Of a DNA stretch of 64,000 nucleotides, positions 25,922-35,127 are shown piece by piece. The translations under genes were made by a program, and so were the position numbers. Numbering within the stretch: the stretch's first letter is position 1; the number at the start of each line of letters is the position of its first letter. This DNA is from JAFGBI01 sp964480725 (lineage in GTDB: Bacteria > Myxococcota_A > Polyangia > Polyangiales > Polyangiaceae), in contig CAYZQO010000007.1 in NCBI GenBank assembly GCA_964480725.1, positions 1 through 64,000 of the forward strand, read 5' to 3'. The notes below the pieces were generated by a model. It was not told the DNA's origin. It made no database searches and saw only the letters and a list, made by a program, of their open reading frames with translations.

Positions 25922-26146
25922 GAGCGGCCCCGAGGCGACGCGCGGACCGCTGCGACGGGCGACCGGCGCGGCGGGCGCTCTCCCGCGAGGCCCTTCCGCC
26001 ACCAAGGAAAGCAGCGGAGGAGGCGTCTGGTGCCGCGGCTGGAGCGACAAAGCACTGCGCCCACTACCGATTCACTTGAGCGACGCGACGTTGGCCGTGT
26101 AGGCTCGGCGCCATCAGCGGCCCGGGGCGGGCACGGGAGGTGTTTA

Positions 26147-27370
26147 GTGTTCTGTCCGAATTGTGGGACCCAGAATCCGGATGCTGCGACGACCTGCAGC
26201 AAGTGCGGCTTCAACCTGAAGGGCGCGAGCGCCCCGAAGTTCAAGGGCACGATGCTGATGATGAACGCGCCGGCCAACGTCCCGCGCCCGAACGCGGATG
26301 CGGGTGGGGCGCAGACCGGACCGGTACCCGCCGCGTCGTCGGCCACACCCGCCGAGGCCGCGGCCGCTGCGGTGCGGCCAAAGCTCAAGGGGACCATGCT
26401 CGGGGTCGCCCCGCCCTCGGCGGGCAGCGCGCCCGCGCCGGTGCCGGAGCCAGCTCCTGGCGTCGGCGCGGCGGCCCCCGCCCCCGCCTACGGACCCGCA
26501 GATCCGCTCGGAGGCACCGTGGCAGCGGGGCCGGGCTTCCCGGGCCCCGCGGTCCCCGGCGCTGCCGTTCCCACGACGGGGTCGGCAGCGGCCGTCCCGA
26601 TGGGCGCGCAGCCGATGGGCGCGCAGCCGATGGGCGCGCAGCCGATGGGCGCGCAGCCCGTTGCGCCGACGCTGGGTGGTCAGGCTCTGGATGCTCCGCC
26701 CATGGGGGCTCCGCCCATGGGGGCTCCGCCCATGGGGGCTCCGCCCATGGGGGCTCCGCCCATGGGGGCNNNNNNNNNNNNNNNNNNNNNNNNNNNNNNN
26801 NNNNNNNNNNNNNNNNNNNNNNNNNNNNNNNNNNNNNNNNNNNNNNNNNNNNNNNNNNNNNNNNNNNNNCCGCCCATGGGGGCTCCGCCCATGGGGGCTC
26901 CGCCCATGGGGGCGCCAGTGGGCGCTATGGCGCCCATGGGGGCGCCGGCCGCCGGCTTCGGCGCTCCCCCGATGGGAGCTCCCGGAGCGATGCCGCCCGC
27001 GGGGGCTATCGCGCCGATGCCCGCGGCGGGGATCGCGACCACCGCGCGCGGCCCCGTCGGCAAGACACGCAACCCGATCATGGTGCTCCTGCTCGGGTCG
27101 GTCAGCTGCGGCCTGTACGCCATCTGGACCATCTACTCGATGGCGAACGAGCTCAACCAGTTCCGCCAGAAGAGCGACGTCAACCCGCTCCTGTGCCTCT
27201 TCTACATCGGGATGTTCTCCGTCCCGAACGCGGTGGTCGAGGCCCGTCAGCTCGCCGGAATGGCCCCGGGATCGCCGCCGAACGCCATCCTGTACATCCT
27301 GGCCTGGTGGTGGTTCCTGGTGAACGATCTCAACGAGGTCTGGGAAGCCGCCAAGCGCACCGGCGGGTGA
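26147..27370 (+). CDS. Zinc-ribbon, PMGAP-repeat, DUF4234 membrane protein (contains assembly gap)
   Basis: GTG 26147 has a perfect GGGAGG ribosome binding site 6 nt upstream. It opens with VFCPNCGTQNPDAATTCSKCG, a two-CxxC zinc ribbon (residues 3-21). Then come a long Pro/Ala/Gly-rich linker, four tandem QPMGA units (26597-26656) and an array of PPMGA units (26693 to about 26914). The array is interrupted by 100 N (26770-26869). The C-terminal 100 residues, from RNPIMVLLLGSVSCGLYAIW, form a DUF4234-like membrane domain with three hydrophobic segments. The zinc ribbon and linker are probably cytoplasmic. Function is unknown, and the true repeat number is hidden by the gap. Confidence 0.85.
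   Translation: MFCPNCGTQNPDAATTCSKCGFNLKGASAPKFKGTMLMMNAPANVPRPNADAGGAQTGPVPAASSATPAEAAAAAVRPKLKGTMLGVAPPSAGSAPAPVPEPAPGVGAAAPAPAYGPADPLGGTVAAGPGFPGPAVPGAAVPTTGSAAAVPMGAQPMGAQPMGAQPMGAQPVAPTLGGQALDAPPMGAPPMGAPPMGAPPMGAPPMGXXXXXXXXXXXXXXXXXXXXXXXXXXXXXXXXXXPPMGAPPMGAPPMGAPVGAMAPMGAPAAGFGAPPMGAPGAMPPAGAIAPMPAAGIATTARGPVGKTRNPIMVLLLGSVSCGLYAIWTIYSMANELNQFRQKSDVNPLLCLFYIGMFSVPNAVVEARQLAGMAPGSPPNAILYILAWWWFLVNDLNEVWEAAKRTGG
26597..26914 (+). repeat. Coding 15-bp tandem repeats (QPMGA and PPMGA), with gap
   Basis: Four copies of a 15-bp unit encoding PMGAQ occupy 26597-26656. After a short spacer, 15-bp units GCTCCGCCCATGGGG repeat from 26693 up to the gap and again from 26870 to about 26914. Copies are nearly identical at the DNA level, which suggests recent slippage or expansion. 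Confidence 0.9.
26770..26869. other. Assembly gap of exactly 100 N
   Basis: The gap lies inside the PPMGA repeat. The number 100 is a usual placeholder, so the real length is unknown. The reading frame continues across the placeholder, which does not prove the real frame. Confidence 0.95.
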
Positions 27371-27377
27371 CCGATAG

Positions 27378-27908
27378 GTGATGACACCGCCGCGTGCCGA
27401 CCGGACGGCGGCGGTGCCCGAGGCGGGCCATGCCTCGCCGAGCAGCCCACTGGGATCGCAGCCTCGAGCGGTGGGGTCCGAGCCGGCCTCCTCGGCGGCG
27501 CGGCGAGACGGCGCCGACCTGCGAGCCCTGATCGGGTTGGGGGTCGCGACGTTGATGATCGGGGAGGTCGCGGGCGTCACCACCTGCCCCTGGGCCGGGT
27601 TGCTCGGGGTGCCCTGCCCCGGCTGCGGCCTGACGCGCGCCACCTGGGCGATCCTGAACGGTCACCCCGCCGACGCGATCGCCCTGCACCCGTTCGTGGT
27701 CGTGGCCGTGCCGGCGCTCGGCATCATGCTGCTGCTCCTCGCGCTCCGTCGCGGGGTTCCCGACGCATCCTGGCTGGCCTCGCCGCGCCTCACCCGCATC
27801 GGCGAACGGGTGGCGGTCGCGATCGCCCTGGCGATGGTCGCCCTTTGGCTCGCGCGCTTCCTGGGCGCCTGCCACGGTCCGGTCCCGGTGGATCCGTGGT
27901 TCCGCTGA
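27378..27908 (+). CDS. DUF2752 membrane protein
   Basis: 176 residues (GTG 27378; ATG 27381 gives one residue fewer). After a 45-residue hydrophilic N-terminus comes a hydrophobic segment, then the diagnostic CPWAGLLGVPCPGCGLTRATW motif (C-P-x-C-G-x-T-R) of DUF2752, followed by a helix around HPFVVVAVPALGIMLLLLAL and a last helix near VAVAIALAMVALWLARF. The biochemical role of DUF2752 is unknown; its Cys-rich motif suggests metal binding or redox. It starts 7 bp after the zinc-ribbon/DUF4234 gene, so the two are likely one transcript, and both are small Cys-motif membrane proteins. Confidence 0.82.
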   Translation: MMTPPRADRTAAVPEAGHASPSSPLGSQPRAVGSEPASSAARRDGADLRALIGLGVATLMIGEVAGVTTCPWAGLLGVPCPGCGLTRATWAILNGHPADAIALHPFVVVAVPALGIMLLLLALRRGVPDASWLASPRLTRIGERVAVAIALAMVALWLARFLGACHGPVPVDPWFR

Positions 27909-28096
27909 GCTGACCGGCGCGGCCCGCACACCTCGACCCATCAGGCCCCCGCTCAGCGGGCGAGGCCCCCCTCGCGGCGGCGCGGTGCCGGCGCCCTTGC
28001 GCCACCGCCGCCCGAACGGCCGAGTGTGCCCTGGTGGCCCGCGCGTGGTAGACGGCCGCTCGACGTCGGGGAACCGTCCCGGGAGAGGTCGAATCG

Positions 28097-28777
28097 ATGA
28101 ACCTGGTGGAGTGGTTGCTGCGGTTGATGGTCGGTTTCGGCGCCGAATGGGTGATGTGGCTGCTCGTGGGCCTGAGCGTCGTGTCCGTGGCCATCATGCT
28201 CGAACGAAGTTGGTTCTACTGGACGCTTCGCGACGACATCGGAAAGCTCGCTGCGGAGCTCCGCGCGGAGCTCCGCGCGGGCGACCTCGACGGCGCGCGC
28301 AAGCGCCTGGAGCGCTCGTCCAGCGCGGAGGCGGTGGTCGCCCTGGCCGGGCTGGCGGTGGCGGACGGCGGCCCCCGCGCCGCGGAAGAGGCCATGCGCG
28401 GCGCCGCGTCGCTGCAGCGGCTCAAGCTCGAGCGCCGCATCGCGTTCCTGGGAACGCTCGGCAACATCGCCCCCTTCATCGGGCTATTCGGCACCGTGAT
28501 CGGGATCGTCGGCGCCTTCGAGGCGCTCGGGACGCAATCCAACGTCGCCGCGACCGCTGCGGTCGGCGCCCCCACCCAGGTGATGACCGCGCTCGCCGAG
28601 GCGTTGGTGGCGACCGCCGTCGGGCTCGGAGTCGCCATCCCGGCGGTGGTCACCTTCAACTACTTCCAGCGGCACATCCGCGCCATCCTCGCCAACACCG
28701 ACGCCCTGTGCCGCCTGGTCCTCAGTCACCTGCTGGCGCAGGACGGGGAGCCCCCTCCCGAGGAGGCGACTCCATGA
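28097..28777 (+). CDS. exbB: MotA/TolQ/ExbB proton-channel family protein
   Basis: Inner-membrane stator subunit that, with ExbD, uses the proton gradient to drive TonB- or Tol-type work. 226 residues with three membrane helices: near 18-38 (VMWLLVGLSVVSVAIML), near 130-150 (FIGLFGTVIGIVGAFEAL) and near 170-190 (ALVATAVGLGVAIPAVVTFN). The GTVIG-x-F and ALxATAxGL-x-AIP signatures are typical of ExbB/TolQ. It overlaps exbD by four bases. The downstream TonB-like gene argues for ExbB rather than TolQ. The ATG follows a GGAGAGG-type sequence. Confidence 0.93.
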   Translation: MNLVEWLLRLMVGFGAEWVMWLLVGLSVVSVAIMLERSWFYWTLRDDIGKLAAELRAELRAGDLDGARKRLERSSSAEAVVALAGLAVADGGPRAAEEAMRGAASLQRLKLERRIAFLGTLGNIAPFIGLFGTVIGIVGAFEALGTQSNVAATAAVGAPTQVMTALAEALVATAVGLGVAIPAVVTFNYFQRHIRAILANTDALCRLVLSHLLAQDGEPPPEEATP

Positions 28778-29211
28778 TCACCGGCAACGAGGACGACTCC
28801 CTCATCACCAACATCAACGTGACGCCGATGGTCGACGTCACGCTGGTGCTGCTGATCATCTTCATCGTCACGGCCAAGATCATCGTGCAATCGGGCCTGC
28901 CGATGGATCTGCCGAAGGCCGCCAGCGGTGAAGAGGTCCAGGTGACCTTCAGCGTCGAACTGCTGGCCGACGGCGCGACCTTCGTGGACTCCAAGCCAAT
29001 CGCCGCCGGGGGCTCGGTCGCCGACCTCGCCCGCAGCGCGAAGGCGAAGCACCCCGACGTGCGCGCCGTCATCCGGGCGGAGAACGCCGTCCAACACGGG
29101 CGCGTCATCGGCGTCCTGGACGTGCTCAAGCGCGCCGGCATTGCCAAGATCGCGTTCGCGACCTCCAAGGTGGACCCGGGCACACCGGTGGAGGCGCCCG
29201 GCGCCCAGTAG
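28774..29211 (+). CDS. exbD: ExbD/TolR family biopolymer transport protein
   Basis: Single-helix partner of ExbB. 145 residues starting MITGNEDDSLITNINVTPMV. The membrane helix MVDVTLVLLIIFIVTAKII contains the conserved proton-carrying aspartate (VDV). The periplasmic part has the usual pattern, with RAVIRAENAVQHGRVIGVLD near the end. It is translationally coupled to exbB (ATGA overlap), and its TAG stop directly abuts the GTG of the TonB-like gene. Confidence 0.94.
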   Translation: MITGNEDDSLITNINVTPMVDVTLVLLIIFIVTAKIIVQSGLPMDLPKAASGEEVQVTFSVELLADGATFVDSKPIAAGGSVADLARSAKAKHPDVRAVIRAENAVQHGRVIGVLDVLKRAGIAKIAFATSKVDPGTPVEAPGAQ

Positions 29212-30189
29212 GTGTCGAAGGTGCCGGCTCCCGCCTCCGCCGCAAGCCCGCTCGAGGGCAACTCGTCCCCTCCCTCGGGGCCGCGCGGCGCGAGCCTCGA
29301 GCCCGACCCCCGAGATCCGCTCGGTCCGGTGCTGCGTCTCGACGCCCGCCCGGCGCGGCGCGCCGGCCTCGCCCTCGGCCTGTCCGGTGCACTGCTCGCG
29401 CACGGGGCCGCAGCCGTCACTGCGATGAGCCAGCTCGCGGCGGCGGGCGCGTTCTCCACGGCCGCCCCCGTCGCGATCGCGGCGAGGAGCGAGGCCGAGT
29501 ACGATCTGGACCTCTCCGCGCCGCCACCGAAGGCGGAGCCTCCACCCCTACCGGAGGCGGAGAAGCCACCCGAGCCACCGCCCTGGGTGGCGCCCCCCCA
29601 GGCAGCACCACCCCCGGCGGCGAAGCCGCCGCCCATGGCCGCGGCGACCGCAGCGCCAGCCGCAGCCGCCGCAGGGGAGGCGCTCACCGCCGAGCCCGAA
29701 CCGACCGCGCCGCTCGACCCGACCGACGAGGCCTTCTCGATCGTGACTGCCCCGGGCGACCGCTACCCGGGCGGGCTCAGCGAGGGGCAGGGCACGGCCA
29801 CCAGGGCGGTCCGCGACCCCCGCGCGCGCGGGGACGCGCCCTGGCTCGCCGCGCCGAGATCGGCCGCCGCGCCACCACGACGCCCTCCCTCGCGGGACCT
29901 CTCGCGACCGGCCGGCGTCCTCGGCAGCACCAACTGGAGCACCTGCCCGTTCCCGGTGGAGGCCGAGCGAGCCCAGATCAGCTCGGCGCGCGTTATCCTC
30001 GTGGTGTCGGTGGACGCCAGCGGGCGCGCGCGCTCGGCCACGGTGCAGAGCGAAGCGCCGAGCGGCTTCGGCTTCGCCAACAGAGCCCGGCAGTGCGCGC
30101 TGGCGCGCCGGTTCGAGCCAGCCCGCGCCGCGGACGGCGAGCCCGTCGCCGGCACCACGCCGCCGCTGAACATTCGCTTCACACAGTGA
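29212..30189 (+). CDS. tonB: TonB-like energy transducer
   Basis: 325 residues. A hydrophobic segment near 55-75 (AGLALGLSGALLAHGAAAV) should anchor it in the inner membrane. A long Pro/Ala-rich periplasmic spacer follows (PPPKAEPPPLPEAEKPPEPP), then a C-terminal TonB-type domain: RVILVVSVDASGRARSATVQ followed by FGFANRARQCALARRFEPA and the final NIRFT. Two cysteines flank that domain. It probably delivers proton-motive energy from ExbBD to outer-membrane receptors; no TonB-dependent receptor is encoded here. GTG 29212 lies directly after the exbD stop (TAGGTG). Confidence 0.85.
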   Translation: MSKVPAPASAASPLEGNSSPPSGPRGASLEPDPRDPLGPVLRLDARPARRAGLALGLSGALLAHGAAAVTAMSQLAAAGAFSTAAPVAIAARSEAEYDLDLSAPPPKAEPPPLPEAEKPPEPPPWVAPPQAAPPPAAKPPPMAAATAAPAAAAAGEALTAEPEPTAPLDPTDEAFSIVTAPGDRYPGGLSEGQGTATRAVRDPRARGDAPWLAAPRSAAAPPRRPPSRDLSRPAGVLGSTNWSTCPFPVEAERAQISSARVILVVSVDASGRARSATVQSEAPSGFGFANRARQCALARRFEPARAADGEPVAGTTPPLNIRFTQ

Positions 30190-30258
30190 GGTGAACGCGC
30201 CCGGCTGGGGGTTTCTGGTCGCCAGTTGACCCGCTGGGTTAGACTGAGCCTTCCCGCG

Positions 30259-30723
30259 ATGACCGACCGCGTCGAGCAACTGCAGCGCATCGAGCTCTTC
30301 ACGGGCCTGAAGCCCGCGGCGGTGGAGCTCATCGCTCAGGTCGCGACCGAGGAGTCCCACGCCCTCGGCACCAAGATCTTTCAGCACGGAGACGCTGGCG
30401 ACAAGCTCTACCTCATCCTGGAAGGGCGAGTGAGGATCAGCCGCGAGGTGCCCGGCATGGGAGAGGAAGCGCTCGCCGTGCTCGGACCCGGGCAGGTCTT
30501 CGGCGAGATGGCGCTGCTCGATGAGTCGCCCCGCTCCGCTGACGCGCGGGTGCACGAGCGCTGTCGCCTCCTCGCCATCCCCAAGGACGGCTTCGACGAT
30601 CTGCTCTTCCTCCACAAGGATCTGGCCTACGAGGTCCTCTGGAGCATCGTGCGAATGCTGGTCGGCAGGCTGCGCGAGACGACCGACAAGCTGACGTTCC
30701 TCTCGGTGAGCAGCAAATTTTGA
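30259..30723 (+). CDS. Cyclic-nucleotide-binding-domain protein
   Basis: 154 residues made almost entirely of one cNMP-binding beta-barrel. It begins RIELFTGLKPAAVELIAQVA, has the turn GDAGDKLYLILEGRVRIS and the phosphate-binding cassette GQVFGEMALLDESPRSADAR (G-E-x-A-L and the Arg), and ends with a C-helix. No DNA-binding helix-turn-helix follows, so it is not a full CRP-type regulator; it may signal through protein contacts. ATG 30259 was preferred to an upstream GTG/TTG because it gives the usual domain start. It is likely transcribed alone. Confidence 0.88.
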   Translation: MTDRVEQLQRIELFTGLKPAAVELIAQVATEESHALGTKIFQHGDAGDKLYLILEGRVRISREVPGMGEEALAVLGPGQVFGEMALLDESPRSADARVHERCRLLAIPKDGFDDLLFLHKDLAYEVLWSIVRMLVGRLRETTDKLTFLSVSSKF

Positions 30724-30889
30724 ACCCGCGGCGAAGGGCCGCGGCACGCGCGGCGGGTCGCCCGCCGAGCCCGCTCCGACGGGTCGGCCACTCGGCCTCT
30801 ACGGCCCATCCTCGGCGGCTCGCTGGGCGAAGGCGCCGGCCACGAACAAGGGGCTTTCCGCGTCGTCACGGATGCACAGTCCTCATAAT

Positions 30890-30918
30890 TTGACGGGCCA
30901 ACACCCGTTCAGTAGCCT
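30890..30918 (+). promoter_or_regulatory. lexA promoter with LexA box
   Basis: TTGACG (30890-30895), 17 bp, then TAGCCT (30913-30918). Inside the spacer, AACACCCGTTCAG (30900-30912) matches 13 consecutive positions of the LexA-box consensus CTRHAMRYBYGTTCAGS reported for Myxococcus xanthus; the outermost bases differ. The site overlaps the promoter, so LexA would repress its own gene. The start point would lie only a few bases before the ATG at 30929, leaving almost no leader. Confidence 0.65.
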
Positions 30919-30928
30919 TCCGGACGCC

Positions 30929-31570
30929 ATGCAGGGTCTGACCCAGCGCCAGTTGCAGACGCTCGACTTCATCCGCCACTCGATCGAGGCGCGCGGTTAC
31001 CCGCCGACCCTGCGTGAAATCGGCGAGCACATGGGGATCCGCTCGACCAACGGGGTCAACGATCACCTCCGGGCCCTCGAGCGAAAGGGGTACCTCCGGC
31101 GCGAGGACATGAAGAGCCGGGCGCTGCGAGTCGTCGAGGACCCGCCTCCGGCTCCCGCCCGGGCAGAGGACGACGAGGAGCTCGCGACGGTGCAGGTCGT
31201 CGGGCGCGTCGCCGCGGGTCTGCCGCTGCTGGCCGAAGAGAACGTCATCGACACCGTCCGCATCGACCGCATGCTGGTCCGCGGCGGTCGCGACGTCTTC
31301 GGCCTTCGGGTCGCGGGGGACTCGATGGTCGACGCCGGCATCTTCAGCGGCGACTACATCTTCGTTAAGAAGCAGTCGACCGCCGACCGCGGTGACATCG
31401 TCGTCGCTCTCATCGGCGACGAGGCCACGGTCAAGTACTACTTCCCGGAGAAGGACTACGTCCGCTTTCAGCCTGCGAACGCGCAGATGGCGCCGATCCT
31501 GGTCCGGGCCAGCGATTTTCGCTCCACGATGCTGCTCGGGAAGGTGATCGGCGTCTTCCGCCGCGTCTGA
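30929..31570 (+). CDS. lexA: SOS repressor LexA
   Basis: Represses DNA-damage genes and cleaves itself when stimulated by RecA filaments. ATG 30929 gives 213 residues. The N-terminal winged helix-turn-helix reads QRQLQTLDFIRHSIEARGYP then TLREIGEHMGIRSTNGVNDH. The Ala96-Gly97 cleavage site lies in GRVAAGLPL, the catalytic serine is Ser132 (GDSM), and the catalytic lysine is Lys169 (ATVKYY). An upstream in-frame start exists but lies in front of the predicted promoter. The box in the promoter supports autoregulation. Confidence 0.97.
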   Translation: MQGLTQRQLQTLDFIRHSIEARGYPPTLREIGEHMGIRSTNGVNDHLRALERKGYLRREDMKSRALRVVEDPPPAPARAEDDEELATVQVVGRVAAGLPLLAEENVIDTVRIDRMLVRGGRDVFGLRVAGDSMVDAGIFSGDYIFVKKQSTADRGDIVVALIGDEATVKYYFPEKDYVRFQPANAQMAPILVRASDFRSTMLLGKVIGVFRRV

Positions 31571-31711
31571 TCCCCGGTCCGCGGACGCCACCGGGCTGCC
31601 CGGACCAACGCCGTGCACTGGCCGACCCGGGGCCTGAGGTGGGCCCCCGGGGGTCGAGAACCGGGCGCGAGGCGGGGCTTCGTGGCAGACTGCTGGCGCG
31701 CGCCGCGGAGG

Positions 31712-31741
31712 TTGACGGCCCGTTCGGCGCGTTGCTAGCGT
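31712..31741 (+). promoter_or_regulatory. Predicted promoter of the DUF4398/OmpA operon
   Basis: TTGACG (31712-31717), an 18-bp spacer and TAGCGT (31736-31741), 39 bp before the ATG at 31781. The boxes resemble those in front of lexA. Confidence 0.45.
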
Positions 31742-31780
31742 CCTTGAGCCTCGAAACCCACGCGCCGCTAGGAAGATAGG

Positions 31781-32109
31781 ATGCGTTCCTCGTCCTGCCA
31801 CGGCCCCGCCCCGCGCCCGGTTCTCGCGGTCGTCTGCGCGGGCGTCCTCGCCGGGCTCCCGGGGTGCGGAAACGCCATCTACGCGATCCAAGCGACGACC
31901 GCGTCGCGCAACCTCGAGCAGGCGCGGGAGGTCGGCGCCGAGAACCTGGCTCCGTACGAGTTCTTCTACGCGGAGGAGCACTTGAGGAAGGCGCAGTCCG
32001 AGGCGGCCGAGGCCGACTACGGTGACGCGCGGATCCTCGCCCACGAGAGCAACGAGTACTCCAAGCGGGCGATCCGCATCGCCAGAGAGAGCCCGAACGG
32101 AGGGGAGCG

Positions 32110-32113
<4 letters not shown>
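31781..32113 (+). CDS. DUF4398-like lipoprotein
   Basis: A 110-residue lipoprotein. The signal peptide ends in lipobox LPGC (about 31-34), and the mature part is a short two-helix hairpin with the pattern ENLAPYEFFYAEEHLRKAQS and EAAEADYGDARILAHESNEY, typical of DUF4398 proteins that lie next to OmpA-like genes. AGGA lies 9 nt before the ATG. It overlaps the next gene by four bases (ATGA). It is probably a periplasmic partner of the OmpA-domain lipoprotein. Confidence 0.82.
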
Positions 32114-33228
<1,115 letters not shown>

Positions 33229-33280
33229 GCTTGGATCCCGCGCGGCCGCGCGCTTCCCCTTCGCCCCCAATAAGAGCACC

Positions 33281-35071
33281 GTGTACCGACGAATCGCCTC
33301 CCAGGCCCTGCTGCTGGTCCTCGCCCTGACTCCGATCGCCGCGCACGCCGCCCCCCGCGACGCCGCTGCGAAGAAGAAGATCGACGAGGCGATCAACACC
33401 CATTACCTGACCACGGACTTCGACAAGGCCGAGTCGGTGCTCCTGGGGACGCTCTCCGCCTGCGAGGATCGCTGCAGCGGACCGGTGCGGGCTCAGGCCT
33501 GGATGTACATCGGCATCGTCCGCGGGAGCGGCAAGGCGGACCAGGCCGGCGCCCTCGAGGCGTTCCAGGCCGCGGTCGCCGAGGATCCAAACGTCCAGCT
33601 CGACGAGGCCCTGGCGACGCCGGAAACCATCGCCACCTTCAAGAAGGCGAAGGCGGGCGCCGGCGCTGCCACCCCGGCCGCTCCCGCCGCCCCGGCTGCG
33701 GCCGGCACCCCCGCCGCACCGATGGCGCCCGCCGCCCCGGCGATGGCGGGCAGCATGCTCTGCCTCCCGACCGTCCGCGAGGTGCAAACGCGACGCGCGG
33801 TCCCCCTGAGCTGCGAGACGCCGCAGCCGGCCGTGAAGGGGGTTATTTTCTACAAGGAGTTCGGCGGGGACGCTTGGCGGGAGATCGTGATGGAGAAGCG
33901 GGGCACGTCGCTCCAGGGGATGATCCCCTGCGGCGCGACCAGCCTTGCGGGCAAGCTCCAGGTCTACGTGGAGGCGCGCGACGCGGCCGGCAACGTCGTG
34001 GACGTCAGCGGCTCGCAGCTGACGCCGATCGAGTTCACCGTCCTCGGCGCCACCAACCAGCCGCCCCCCGCCTACCCGGGGCAGGACCCGCCGGAGCGCT
34101 GCGCCGAGGCGACCGACTGTCCGCCGGACTTCCCGGGCTGCTCCACGGGCAAGGGCGACAAGGCCTGGGGCGATAGCTGCGCCTCCAACGACGAGTGCCA
34201 GACGGGGCTCTGCGTCTCGGGGAGCTGCGACTACTGCGGCAGCGATGCCGACTGCTCGGGGGGCGCCACCTGCGACGACGGGATGTGCAAGGGCGGCAGC
34301 ACGGGGGGCAAGGGCCAGACCGGCCCCTACAAGAAGCTCTGGTTCGGGCTCCACGGGGGCTTCGACGTCGCGCTGGTGAGCGGCAACAACGTGTGCATGG
34401 ACGCGAACTGGAGCTGCTTTTACCAGCAGCCGCCGCCGAACCCGGCGGTCGCCAACAGCGACGACGTCTGGTACCCGTACGCTACCTACCCGAACGGCGG
34501 CGGCAACGTCAAAGGCGGGATGACGTTCGCGACAATCCGCGCGCTGCTCTCCTTCGACTATGCGCTGTCGCCCCACATGCTCCTCGGCACCCGCCTGGGG
34601 ATGGCGTTCAACGGGGGCCCCGCCGGCAACGCCAAGTTCTTCCCCCTGCACGCCGAGGGTCGCTTCACCTACTCCTTCGTCTCGCTCGACAAGAAGGGTT
34701 TCCGCCCCTACGTGCACCTCGGCGGCGGCCTCGGCCAGGTCGACGGCAAGGTCCCCATCGAGATCTACGACTGCGCCTGGAACAACAACAACAACGACGC
34801 GCGGGGCTACCCGACGCTGGACGATCCTGGCTACCGCACCTGCGCGAACGGGATGCAGCCCTCCGAGACGGATCCCGTGCCGACGAGGGTGCAGTTGCTC
34901 ACGGTCGACGCTTACAAGCGGATGGGGCAGCTCTTCGTCGGACCGGGGGGTGGCGTCGTGTACGCCATCACGCCGAACATGGGCGTTCAGCTCAACGTCG
35001 ACCTCAAGGTCCTGCTGCCCACCACCGGCTTCGCTATCTCCCCGTCCGTCGGCTTCATCTACGGGCTGTAG
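33281..35071 (+). CDS. Secreted/outer-membrane protein with Cys-rich segment and beta-rich C-terminus
   Basis: 596 residues from GTG 33281, which gives a clean signal peptide (LLLVLALTPIAAHA, cut before APRDA). Residues about 25-125 look TPR-like. An Ala/Pro linker follows, then a beta-sandwich-like part, and a short Cys-rich EGF-like patch (SCASNDECQTGLCVSGSCDY). The last 250 residues alternate as in outer-membrane barrels (LGTRLGMAFNGG, GRFTYSFVSL, YVHLGGGLGQV) and end in SPSVGFIYGL with an aromatic-containing final strand. It is probably an outer-membrane protein of a myxobacterial type I cannot name. It follows the OmpA lipoprotein by 52 bp and is likely in the same operon. Confidence 0.8.
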   Translation: MYRRIASQALLLVLALTPIAAHAAPRDAAAKKKIDEAINTHYLTTDFDKAESVLLGTLSACEDRCSGPVRAQAWMYIGIVRGSGKADQAGALEAFQAAVAEDPNVQLDEALATPETIATFKKAKAGAGAATPAAPAAPAAAGTPAAPMAPAAPAMAGSMLCLPTVREVQTRRAVPLSCETPQPAVKGVIFYKEFGGDAWREIVMEKRGTSLQGMIPCGATSLAGKLQVYVEARDAAGNVVDVSGSQLTPIEFTVLGATNQPPPAYPGQDPPERCAEATDCPPDFPGCSTGKGDKAWGDSCASNDECQTGLCVSGSCDYCGSDADCSGGATCDDGMCKGGSTGGKGQTGPYKKLWFGLHGGFDVALVSGNNVCMDANWSCFYQQPPPNPAVANSDDVWYPYATYPNGGGNVKGGMTFATIRALLSFDYALSPHMLLGTRLGMAFNGGPAGNAKFFPLHAEGRFTYSFVSLDKKGFRPYVHLGGGLGQVDGKVPIEIYDCAWNNNNNDARGYPTLDDPGYRTCANGMQPSETDPVPTRVQLLTVDAYKRMGQLFVGPGGGVVYAITPNMGVQLNVDLKVLLPTTGFAISPSVGFIYGL

Positions 35072-35091
35072 CGCGCGCCGCGGGCTCTCCC

Positions 35092-35115
35092 CGGGGTCGC
35101 TCCTGGCCGACCCCG
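35092..35115. terminator. Hairpin between convergent genes
   Basis: A perfect 8-bp stem CGGGGTCG / CGACCCCG with an 8-nt loop lies 20 bp after the plus-strand stop and 12 bp before the stop of the minus-strand DUF2085 gene. No U-tract follows. Confidence 0.5.
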
Positions 35116-35127
35116 CGTGTAGCGGCG

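Larger units (their letters stand above)
25819..26146. other. Divergent intergenic region, nuoE / zinc-ribbon gene
   Basis: 328 bp without a convincing gene. It contains the nuo promoter and palindrome on the minus strand and, at its right end, the GGGAGG ribosome binding site (26135-26140) of the plus-strand gene. No clear plus-strand promoter was picked out. Confidence 0.5.

Noticed and set aside
26597..26914. Possible CRISPR or regulatory repeat array
   Set aside because: Units are contiguous 15-bp coding repeats in frame, without spacers and inside a protein gene.
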